Assembly (NCBI RefSeq): GCF_036237315.1
Contig: NZ_CP108356.1
Coordinates: 3,964,501-4,028,500 of the forward strand
Direction: 5' to 3'
DNA: 64,000 nucleotides
DNA from: Streptomyces sp. NBC_01351
Lineage (GTDB): Bacteria > Actinomycetota > Actinomycetes > Streptomycetales > Streptomycetaceae
Of the stretch, positions 1 through 8,467 are shown piece after piece. Position numbers and translations under genes: made by a program. The notes beneath the pieces were generated by a model. That model searched no databases, was not told the origin of the DNA, and saw only the letters and a program-made list of their open reading frames with translations. Positions within the stretch are counted from its first letter, which is position 1. Each line of letters opens with the position of its first letter.

Positions 1-423
1 GCGCTCGGCCAGATCCTCGTCCTCGCGGTGGCCGGGGCGGTCGCCCTGGACGTGCGGATGCCGCGCAATCCCCTGGTGCTCGCGGCGGCCGTCCTCGCGG
101 GGATCGTGATCCTGGCCGGGATGGCGGCGCTGACCAGCTCCTTCACCCGCACCGTGGAGAGCGCCGGCCTCACCACGCTGCCGCTGTTCCTGCTGACCGG
201 GCTCGGCTCGGGGCTGTTCGTGCCGGTGGACTCGCTGCCGGACTCCGTGGCCTCGGTGTGCGAACTGCTGCCGCTGAGCGGGGTGATGGAACTGGTACGG
301 GCCGGCTGGAGCGGCGGCGCGGCCGGCGGGGAGCTGCTGGGGAGCGCGGGCGGCGCGCTGGCCTGGATCATGATCACCGTGTTTGCTGTTCAGCGGTGGT
401 TCCGCTGGGAACCTCGGCGCTAG
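1..423 (+). CDS. ABC-2 type transporter permease, C-terminal part
   Basis: The frame enters from the left edge, so the start is missing; 140 residues are visible. It has several hydrophobic segments and a short basic tail (RWFRWEPRR). The segment pattern, with a late loop containing PLSGVMELVRAGW, is that of the last helices of ABC-2 type permeases, which form the membrane channel of drug or lipid exporters. It ends 22 bases before a histidine kinase start, so an ABC exporter controlled by the following two-component pair is likely. The ATPase gene would lie outside the window. The family assignment rests on hydrophobicity and context only. Confidence 0.7.
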   Translation, partial: ALGQILVLAVAGAVALDVRMPRNPLVLAAAVLAGIVILAGMAALTSSFTRTVESAGLTTLPLFLLTGLGSGLFVPVDSLPDSVASVCELLPLSGVMELVRAGWSGGAAGGELLGSAGGALAWIMITVFAVQRWFRWEPRR

Positions 424-445
424 AGCGAGTTGGGGGACCGGAACC

Positions 446-1687
446 GTGTCGAAGCTGACGGGGTGGTGGAAGAACCGCAGCAGTGCGGGGAAGGTCGAGC
501 TGTACACGCGGTGGTCGTTCCACCTCTTCGTGCTCATCGAGATCACGTCGTTCGGACTGGCCCCCGTGGCCTCCGCCGCCGAGAACTCCTCCGCCCTGGT
601 GGTGCCCCTCTCGCTCTTCCTGATGCTGTGCGCCCACGCGGTGCTGTGCGGGGTGCTCTCCTCCAAGGCGCTGGGCTGGGTGACGGGGCGGCGCGAACGC
701 CCGACCCGGCTGGCGGTGGCCACCGCCGCGTTGACGGCCGCGGCCGCCCTGGGGGTGCTCGCTCTGAAGGCGACCGGGAAGATCGACGAGCCGGCGGTGG
801 CGCCGACGCTGGTGGCGGGGCTGACCTGCTTCACCGCGGGATCGCTGGTGCTGTGCATGCGGTCGGTGCGGACCATGTGGTACGTCGCCCCGGCCACGGC
901 GGCCGCGATCGGAGTGGCCGTGCTCGCGCTGGGCATGCCGGCCGGATACGCGCTGGGGTACTCCGTCGGGGTACTCGTCGGCTGCCTGTTCTTCAGCGCC
1001 ACCTGCGGGTTCTCGGCGTGGCTGCTCAGGACGGTCTACGAGCTCGACCACGCCCGCGAGGACCAGGCGCGGCTCGCGGTGGCCGAGGAGCGGCTGCGGT
1101 TCGGACGGGACCTGCACGACGTGATGGGCCGGAACCTGGCGGTGATCGCGCTCAAGAGCGAGCTGGCGGTGCAACTGGCCCGGCGCGAACGGCCCGAGGC
1201 CGTGGACCAGATGATCGAGGTGCAGCGGATCGCGCGGGAATCGCAGCGCGAGGTCCGGGACGTCGTACGCGGCTACCGCGAGGCGGACCTCGCCGTGGAG
1301 CTGGAGGGCGCCCGCGGGGTGCTGGCCGCGGCCGGGATGGACTGCAGGGTCGACTTCGAGGCGGCCCGGCCGCTGCCGGCCGAGGTGCAGTCCGCGCTCG
1401 GCTGGGTGGTGCGGGAGGCGACGACGAACGTACTGCGGCACGGGGACGCGAAGAACTGCCTGATCCGGCTCACCGCGCCCGTAGGGGGCTCCGTGACGCT
1501 GCTGGTGGAGAACGACGGGGCTCCCGAGGTGCCCGCGGGGCTGCCGGGATGGGGGCTGGCCGGGCTGCGCGAGCGGCTCGCGGTACTGGACGGAACCCTG
1601 CAGGCGGGGCTGGTGGACGGCGGCCGGTTCCGGCTGCACGCCGAGATCCCCGCCCCGCGGACCGAACGACTGGAGGTGCGGGCGTGA
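446..1687 (+). CDS. Sensor histidine kinase, DesK/HisKA_3 type
   Basis: A 413-residue membrane sensor kinase. The N-terminal ~190 residues hold about five to six hydrophobic segments, followed by a HisKA_3 dimerisation helix with motif GRDLHDVMGRN (phospho-accepting histidine near residue 224). A HATPase_c domain follows, with REATTNVLRHG as the N box and GWGLAGLRERL as the G box. I chose the GTG at 446, preceded by a GGGGGA ribosome site; an in-frame ATG at 383 would overlap the upstream permease. The stop overlaps the start of the response regulator (GTGA), so the two are translationally coupled. The signal is unknown; regulation of the adjacent ABC exporter is an inference. Confidence 0.92.
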   Translation: MSKLTGWWKNRSSAGKVELYTRWSFHLFVLIEITSFGLAPVASAAENSSALVVPLSLFLMLCAHAVLCGVLSSKALGWVTGRRERPTRLAVATAALTAAAALGVLALKATGKIDEPAVAPTLVAGLTCFTAGSLVLCMRSVRTMWYVAPATAAAIGVAVLALGMPAGYALGYSVGVLVGCLFFSATCGFSAWLLRTVYELDHAREDQARLAVAEERLRFGRDLHDVMGRNLAVIALKSELAVQLARRERPEAVDQMIEVQRIARESQREVRDVVRGYREADLAVELEGARGVLAAAGMDCRVDFEAARPLPAEVQSALGWVVREATTNVLRHGDAKNCLIRLTAPVGGSVTLLVENDGAPEVPAGLPGWGLAGLRERLAVLDGTLQAGLVDGGRFRLHAEIPAPRTERLEVRA

Positions 1688-2295
1688 GCCCCGTACGTGT
1701 ACTGCTCGCCGACGACGAGCACCTGATCCGCGGCGCCCTGGCGGCGCTGCTCTCGCTGGAGGACGACCTGCTGGTCGTCGCCGAGGCGGCCTCGGGGCCC
1801 GAGGCCCTCGCCATGGCGCGGGCGCACCGGCCCGACGTGGCGGTGCTCGACCTGCAGATGCCCGGGGCGGACGGTGTGAGTGTCGCCACAACCCTGCGGG
1901 CCGAGATCCCCGAGTGCAAGGTCATGATCGTGACCAGTCACGGCCGTCCGGGCCACCTGAAGCGGGCCCTCGCGGCGGGGGTGCGGGCCTTCACTCCGAA
2001 GACCGTTTCGGCGCAGCGGCTGGCGGAGCTGATCCGGACCGTGCACGCCGGAGGGCGTTACGTGGACCCGGAGTTGGCGGCCGACGCGATCAGTGCGGGC
2101 GACTCTCCGCTGACCGCTCGGGAGGCGGAGGTGCTGGAGTTCGCGGCGGACGGGGCGCCGATCGCGGAGATCGCGGAGCGGGCCTCGCTGTCCCAGGGGA
2201 CCGTGCGGAACTACCTGTCCTCGGCGGCGACGAAACTGGGCGCCGAAAACCGACACACGGCGGTGCGTCTCGCTCGCGCGCGAGGTTGGGTATAG
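1684..2295 (+). CDS. NarL/FixJ-family response regulator
   Basis: A 203-residue response regulator. The receiver domain begins VRVLLADDEHLIRG, has its phospho-accepting aspartate near residue 56 in VAVLDLQMPG, and a conserved TSH and K (TPKTVS). The C-terminal LuxR-type helix-turn-helix begins LTAREAEVLEFAADG and carries SQGTVRNYLSSAATKLGAENR. The GTG start overlaps the kinase stop, as expected for a cognate DesK/DesR-like pair. Only 23 bases separate its stop from a tRNA gene. Confidence 0.93.
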   Translation: MSPVRVLLADDEHLIRGALAALLSLEDDLLVVAEAASGPEALAMARAHRPDVAVLDLQMPGADGVSVATTLRAEIPECKVMIVTSHGRPGHLKRALAAGVRAFTPKTVSAQRLAELIRTVHAGGRYVDPELAADAISAGDSPLTAREAEVLEFAADGAPIAEIAERASLSQGTVRNYLSSAATKLGAENRHTAVRLARARGWV

Positions 2296-2318
2296 TTGCT
2301 CTCGCGCTACGGCGCAGT

Positions 2319-2391
<73 letters not shown>

Positions 2392-2396
2392 CAGAA

Positions 2397-2433
2397 CGAA
2401 GAAGGCCCCGATCACCGATCGGGGCCTTCTTCG
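2397..2433. terminator. Bidirectional hairpin terminator between tRNA-Gly and purC
   Basis: A perfect 17-bp stem around a 3-base loop, with core AAGGCCCCGATC and its complement. It has A-rich bases on the left and TTCTTCGTTT on the right, so it can terminate both the tRNA transcript (+) and the convergent purC transcript (-), whose stop codon starts five bases away. Confidence 0.85.
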
Positions 2434-2437
2434 TTTC

Positions 2438-3343
2438 TCAGGACCAGGTCTGGCCGGTGAGGCGCTCGTACGCCTCGATGTACTTGGCGCGGGTCTGCGC
2501 GACGACCTGCGTCGGGAGGGCCGGCGGCGGCACCTCGCTCTTCGGGTCCCAGCCGGAGGCCGGGGAAGCCAGCCAGTCGCGGACGTACTGCTTGTCGAAC
2601 GAGGGCTGCGTACGGCCCGGCTCCCACTGGTCGGCGGGCCAGAAGCGGGAGGAGTCCGGGGTCAGCACCTCGTCGGCGGCGACGAGGGTGCCGTCCTCGG
2701 GGTCGAAGCCGAACTCGAACTTGGTGTCGGCCAGGATGATCCCGCGCTCGCGGGCGACGTCCCGGGCCCGGCCGTAGACGGCGAGGGTGGCCTGGCGCAG
2801 CAGCGCGGCCGTCTCGGCGCCGGCGGTGCGCGCGACCTCCTCGTACGAGACGTTCTCGTCGTGCTCGCCGACCGCGGCCTTGGCGGCCGGGGTGAAGATC
2901 GGGGCGGGCAGCTCGGAGCCGTCGACGAGTCCCTCGGGGAGCGCGAGACCGCAGACCGTACGGGTCTCCTTGTACTCGGCGAGGCCGGAGCCGGTGAGGT
3001 AGCCGCGGGCCACGCACTCGACCGGGACCATGTTCAGGTTCTTGCAGATCAGGGTGCGGCCGGCCCAGTCGGCGGGGGCGCCGGCGGGGAGCTCGGTGGA
3101 GATGACGTGGTTCGGGACGATGTCCGCGAGCTGGTCGAACCACCACAGGGACAGCTGGGTGAGCACGCGGCCCTTGTCCGGGATCTCGGTCGGCAGCACC
3201 CAGTCGAAGGCGGACAGGCGGTCGCTGGCGACCATGACGAGATGGCCGTCCTCGTCGCGGTAGAGCTCGCGCACCTTCCCGGTGTGGAGGTGGACGAGGC
3301 CGGGCACCTGAACCGGCTCGGGCTTTTCGACGAATCCGGACAC
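2438..3343 (-). CDS. purC: Phosphoribosylaminoimidazole-succinocarboxamide synthase (SAICAR synthetase)
   Basis: A 301-residue cytoplasmic enzyme of purine synthesis that joins CAIR and aspartate with ATP to give SAICAR. Recognisable motifs are HTGKVRELY near the N-terminus (nucleotide binding), MVASDRLSAFDWVLP, CVARGYLTGSG, and a DTKFEFGFD segment. The length is right for the eukaryote/actinobacterial form. purD lies about 4 kb away on the same strand, separated by two unrelated genes. The terminator at 2397-2433 closes the gene. Confidence 0.97.
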   Translation of the reverse strand: MSGFVEKPEPVQVPGLVHLHTGKVRELYRDEDGHLVMVASDRLSAFDWVLPTEIPDKGRVLTQLSLWWFDQLADIVPNHVISTELPAGAPADWAGRTLICKNLNMVPVECVARGYLTGSGLAEYKETRTVCGLALPEGLVDGSELPAPIFTPAAKAAVGEHDENVSYEEVARTAGAETAALLRQATLAVYGRARDVARERGIILADTKFEFGFDPEDGTLVAADEVLTPDSSRFWPADQWEPGRTQPSFDKQYVRDWLASPASGWDPKSEVPPPALPTQVVAQTRAKYIEAYERLTGQTWS

Positions 3344-3442
3344 GGGGTCTCCCTGTGGTTCTGTACGAGCGCGGGACCATTCTGGCGTACCGGTGCCCGC
3401 GCTCCGGCCAGGGGGTGCCGCGGCCTCGCTGGTCAGTCCTGG

Positions 3443-4957
3443 TCAGTCCCTCTTGCAGATGCGGTCGAGGAGGTTGGCGGTGGCCCGCTGCACCCGCTCG
3501 TCGACGTGGCCGGGGCGGTCCAGGGCCGGGGACCAGGCGAAGGTGCCGGAGGCGAAGACCAGCGCGCCGCTGGGGGCCCGGTAGAGGGAGGTCTCCTGGT
3601 GGCGGCGGTGTCCCTCGGTGTCGAGGTACGGGGAGTGCGCGAGCAGGATCCGGTCCTGGTGCTCGGGGAGCTGCGTGCGCGGGAAGTAGCGGTCCGCCTC
3701 GCCGGCGACCAGGCCGGGCAGCTCGTCGTTCTCCCCGGCGCCGGTGGAGTCCCAGAGCCAGTGCGTGGCGTTGCGCACGATCAGGGGCGCGGGCTCGGGG
3801 ACCCGCCCCGCGTACTGGATGCCGAGCAACTGCTGCTCCGGGCGGTCCACTTCGCGCCAGAGGCTGGGGCGGCCCGGGCCGCGGCGTTTTCGGCACGTGA
3901 GGAGCCGGTCGTCGACTCCCGAGGGGGACGGGCCGAGCTCGACCTGCCAGTACATGGTGTTGGCGGAGAGGAAGACCAGCGAGGTGCCGTTGTCGCGGGC
4001 GCGCTCGACGGTGCGGCGCATGGGGCCCGACCAGTACTCGTCGTGACCGGGGAAGACCAGGCCGCGGTAGCGGGTGGGGTCGACGCGGCCGGCGTGCAGG
4101 TCGCGGGTGTCGGCATAGGCGAGGTCGTAGCCGTAGCGCTCGGCCCAGCGGATGAAGTCGTAGGCGTGGCCGACGTGGAGGGGCAGGCCCGCGCCGGCGT
4201 AGGGGCGGTCGAAGGACACGGTGATGGCCGCGTCCTGCTCGCCGAGGAGGCGGCCCTCCTCGTCCCAGGCGTGGTAGAGGCTGGCGCCGGTGCGGCCGTC
4301 CTCCGGGTAGAGGTTGTAGGCCTGCCAGGTGATGTCCGGGAGCAGGAGGAGCAGGTCGGCGGGGTGGTCGTCGCGGACCGTGAAGGGGATGTGTGAGCGG
4401 TAGCCGTCGGCGGTGGTGAGGACGGCCACGTACGCGCCGACGCTCCAGTAGGACGGGACCTGGAGGCGCCAGGACATCCACCAGTGGTGGCAGGAGACGG
4501 TCCGGTCGGCGGTGAGGGGCGCCGGCTGGACGATGCCGGAGAGCCGGGGGCTGGTGGTGATCTTGGAGGCGCCGTCTCCGCCGTAGTGGCCGATCCGGTA
4601 GACGTCGACCGAGAACTGCTGGGGCGGATCGACGGTGATGTGGAAGTCGATGGCCTCTCCGGGGGTCACGGCGCCGGTGGAGGTGAAGCCCTTGATCTGG
4701 CGGTGCACGTCGTCGGCGGTACGGGGGCCGCCGGTGCCTCGGGCGCGCGGGATCCGGCCGGTGTCGGTGCCGGCGCCGCTGCCTGCGGCGTTGACCGCCG
4801 CGGCGGCCGGGTCCACGTACCAGGGGACCACCTGGCCGGTGTCGTCGAAGTAGAGCTCGCTCCCCCGGAACCAGGGCAGGGGGCCCTGTCCGAAGGGGTC
4901 GGTCACCGCGTGCGCGAGCGCACCTGACTCCCAACGCCGGATCTGATCCGCACTCAT
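3443..4957 (-). CDS. N,N-dimethylformamidase beta-subunit-like protein
   Basis: A 504-residue protein resembling the large C-terminal domain of N,N-dimethylformamidase large subunits, a domain widespread in Streptomyces with no defined substrate. Features include FSVDVYRIGHYGGDGASKI (a beta-rich N-terminal part), DNGTSLVFLSANTMYWQVE, and a glutaminase-like stretch YRGLVFPGHDEYWS. I chose the ATG giving MSADQIRRWESG because a strong GGGAGGGGAGCGG site precedes it; an upstream in-frame ATG at 4993 has no such site. No small subunit gene is adjacent, so true amide hydrolysis is not established. Confidence 0.75.
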   Translation of the reverse strand: MSADQIRRWESGALAHAVTDPFGQGPLPWFRGSELYFDDTGQVVPWYVDPAAAAVNAAGSGAGTDTGRIPRARGTGGPRTADDVHRQIKGFTSTGAVTPGEAIDFHITVDPPQQFSVDVYRIGHYGGDGASKITTSPRLSGIVQPAPLTADRTVSCHHWWMSWRLQVPSYWSVGAYVAVLTTADGYRSHIPFTVRDDHPADLLLLLPDITWQAYNLYPEDGRTGASLYHAWDEEGRLLGEQDAAITVSFDRPYAGAGLPLHVGHAYDFIRWAERYGYDLAYADTRDLHAGRVDPTRYRGLVFPGHDEYWSGPMRRTVERARDNGTSLVFLSANTMYWQVELGPSPSGVDDRLLTCRKRRGPGRPSLWREVDRPEQQLLGIQYAGRVPEPAPLIVRNATHWLWDSTGAGENDELPGLVAGEADRYFPRTQLPEHQDRILLAHSPYLDTEGHRRHQETSLYRAPSGALVFASGTFAWSPALDRPGHVDERVQRATANLLDRICKRD

Positions 4958-5116
4958 GAACCGCTCCCCTCCCTCACTCCCCCGAACGGGCATGTATCAA
5001 GCCGGTCCCAGCACATCACATAACGCACTCAGTCCGTCACCGTTCGTCGCGAATTGACGTGACCGGAACATTCCAATCCGTTTGTGCGTGCGATCCGTAG
5101 CCCGATGGGGGAAGCG

Positions 5117-6856
5117 TCAGACGAGGCGGACGGGCTTCTCGGGGCGGACGCCGAGCTCCGCGAGCCAGTCCCGCAGGGGCTCCGGGTCCCCGTCCTCGAC
5201 GAGGCACAGCACGAGCGGCGCCAGGTCGGAGCGGCGGGCGCCGCCGACGAGCAGCACCGGGCCGTCCAGCCAGTCGAGGCCGGGCGCGGCGCCCGCCGAG
5301 TCCACGGCGGCGCAGCACACCATCGCCGTGACGTGGTCGGCCAGCAGGTCCCGCCCGCTGCGGGGCGGCTGGAGCGGGAAGAGCGGTACGGAGTCCGCGC
5401 CGTGCGCCTTCGCGGCCGGGGGATGCGCGGCACCGGCGGCCCGCTCCTCGCGGGCCAGGTCCCCGCTGAGCCGGCCGGCCAGCGCCTCGCCGGCCGCACA
5501 CTCGCCGCCGGGGTCCGTGAGGTAGCCGAGCACCCGGTCCAGCGTGGGCCCGGCGAACCCGTCGGCGGTGGCGGGCGGCTGGGAGCCGGTGTGCGTGACG
5601 GTGGTGGGGCCCGCGGCTCCGGGGGAGCTTGCCGGCAGACCCTCCGAGACGGCCAGGGCATCGAGCGCGGCATGCAGCCGGGCCGCCTCCGTGCGCCACT
5701 TGCGGTCCACGACCTCCTCCGGATAGGCCGCCCAGTCCACGGGGGACCAGTCGGGCCCGGCCTCGGCCGGACCGCCGTGGAAGAGCCGCGCGGCCAGCAG
5801 CGAGGCCGCCTCGTCGATGACGCCGGGGCGCTCCAGCAGATCGCAGGCGGGGCGCTCGCCGAGCCGCGAGGTGAACCCGTCGGCCAGCCGGTCGCGCCGG
5901 GACAGCTCGGTCAGCGCGGAGACCACTCCGGCGTCGAGGTGCGCCGGCCAGCGGCCCATCCGCCAGGCGGGCAGCGCGACCCGCGTCAGCAGCCGGTCCC
6001 AGCCCGCGTAGGCGAGGCCGACCTGCTCCTGCGCGACGATGCGCAGCCCGTAGTCCACACCCTGTGCACGGTCCGACGCGGCGGCGGCCACCCCGCGCTC
6101 CATCTCGGCGGCGTCCACCCGGCACAGCCGCAGCAGCAGCCGGGCCGGTGCGGCGATCCAGCCGAGGCCGCGCCGGTTGCCCACGTCCACCGCGGCGTCC
6201 AGGCCGCGGACGAAGCCGCGGGCGTCGGCTATGTCGGGGTGCGCGGAAGGTCCCGTGCCGGCGACGACCGGCGCGAGGACGGCCCGTAGCTCGGCGACCC
6301 GCATCCACCACAGGAACGGCGAGCCGATCACCAGCACGGGGGCGGCGCCCGGCTCGGTCTCCGGACCGGCAAGGCCGGCTGTGCCGGCAGATGTGCCTGC
6401 GGCTGTGCCGGCGGATGTGCGGGCCCGATCGCGGCGGTGGGCCGCGTGCGAGCGGTCCTCCAGCCAGCTGTCGCAGTCCGGGGTCAGGGCTATCGCGGAG
6501 GGTGCCGGAACGTCCATCCGGTCGGCCAGGTCCCGCACGAGCCGGTAGAGATCGGGCGCCGAGTCCTCCGAGAGCGGCACCGTGGGCGTCACTGCGGGGC
6601 TCGCCTTCAGCACCACCGCGGCGAAGGTCCCGCCGACGAGCAGCACCAGCGCGGCGACCGCGCAGACCACGAGGGTCACCACGGGCCAGGGGTCACCGGC
6701 CAGCCGGCCCGTCATCCGGGCACTCACCAGCACCACGGCGAGGGCAGCGGGCAGCAGCCCGAGGGCCAGGGCCCTGCTGCGCACACGCAGCACGCCCAGG
6801 GCGCGGGAACGTGCGGACGGCACGCCCACTTCCACGATCGAACCGGTTCCGGACAC
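5117..6856 (-). CDS. Membrane protein with a degenerate M48 (Ste24-like) peptidase domain
   Basis: 579 residues. Two N-terminal membrane helices (about residues 27-47 and 57-82) are followed by DLYRLVRDLADRMDVPAPSA, the segment that precedes the active site in M48 peptidases. Where that family has ELRAVLAHELGH, this protein reads ELRAVLAPVVAGTG, so the zinc-binding HExxH is absent. The remaining ~400 residues are hydrophilic and unassigned. An Ala/Gly/Ser/Thr repeat (SAGTAAGTSAGTAG) marks a 24-bp tandem repeat near 6374-6420. It lies between purC and purD on the same strand. It is probably a non-peptidase membrane scaffold or pseudoenzyme; the role is unknown. Confidence 0.7.
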   Translation of the reverse strand: MSGTGSIVEVGVPSARSRALGVLRVRSRALALGLLPAALAVVLVSARMTGRLAGDPWPVVTLVVCAVAALVLLVGGTFAAVVLKASPAVTPTVPLSEDSAPDLYRLVRDLADRMDVPAPSAIALTPDCDSWLEDRSHAAHRRDRARTSAGTAAGTSAGTAGLAGPETEPGAAPVLVIGSPFLWWMRVAELRAVLAPVVAGTGPSAHPDIADARGFVRGLDAAVDVGNRRGLGWIAAPARLLLRLCRVDAAEMERGVAAAASDRAQGVDYGLRIVAQEQVGLAYAGWDRLLTRVALPAWRMGRWPAHLDAGVVSALTELSRRDRLADGFTSRLGERPACDLLERPGVIDEAASLLAARLFHGGPAEAGPDWSPVDWAAYPEEVVDRKWRTEAARLHAALDALAVSEGLPASSPGAAGPTTVTHTGSQPPATADGFAGPTLDRVLGYLTDPGGECAAGEALAGRLSGDLAREERAAGAAHPPAAKAHGADSVPLFPLQPPRSGRDLLADHVTAMVCCAAVDSAGAAPGLDWLDGPVLLVGGARRSDLAPLVLCLVEDGDPEPLRDWLAELGVRPEKPVRLV

Positions 6857-7153
6857 GGCCGGACCTCACCCCCTCTGCCCTGCGGCGGCGTTGCTCACTC
6901 CCCCACTGTGACACCCGCCACTGACATCGCAATGCCGGTGGGCCAAGTGCCGGAATGCTTGGAATCGCACCCTAGTTGGGGTGTGGCCGGGCGTCAGGCA
7001 GACCGGGTGAGATCACCCGATGGAATGGCTTTGGGTAAAGCTGGGTGCGTTCGAACGCGGCTGGATGCACTCGCACGCGAACATGCCCGCGGGCCCGGGC
7101 GCAGGGTGTGCGCACCGGGCCCGCGGGTCTGCGGAGCCGCTGGTCAGCGGGGT
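6857..7153. other. Intergenic region upstream of the M48-like gene and downstream of purD
   Basis: No convincing gene in these 297 bases. It holds the purD terminator hairpin at its right end and must contain the leftward promoter of the M48-like gene. I could not assign -35/-10 boxes confidently. Confidence 0.5.
7086..7127 (-). terminator. purD terminator hairpin
   Basis: A very strong inverted repeat: CCCGCGGGCCCGG pairs with CCGGGCCCGCGGG, and the inner bases GCGCA/TGCGC extend the stem. It begins 27 bases past the purD stop on the minus strand. There is no T-tract, as is common in Streptomyces. Confidence 0.75.
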
Positions 7154-8407
<1,254 letters not shown>

Positions 8408-8467
8408 GCCATGAAGCGTAGCCCGCGCTCCGGATTCTCTTTCGTGCGGCCACCCAATGAGACGGCC

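Noticed and set aside
2861..4396. Long plus-strand open frame opposite the DMFase-like gene and the 5' end of purC
   Set aside because: Antisense shadow caused by codon bias; no domain, no ribosome site.
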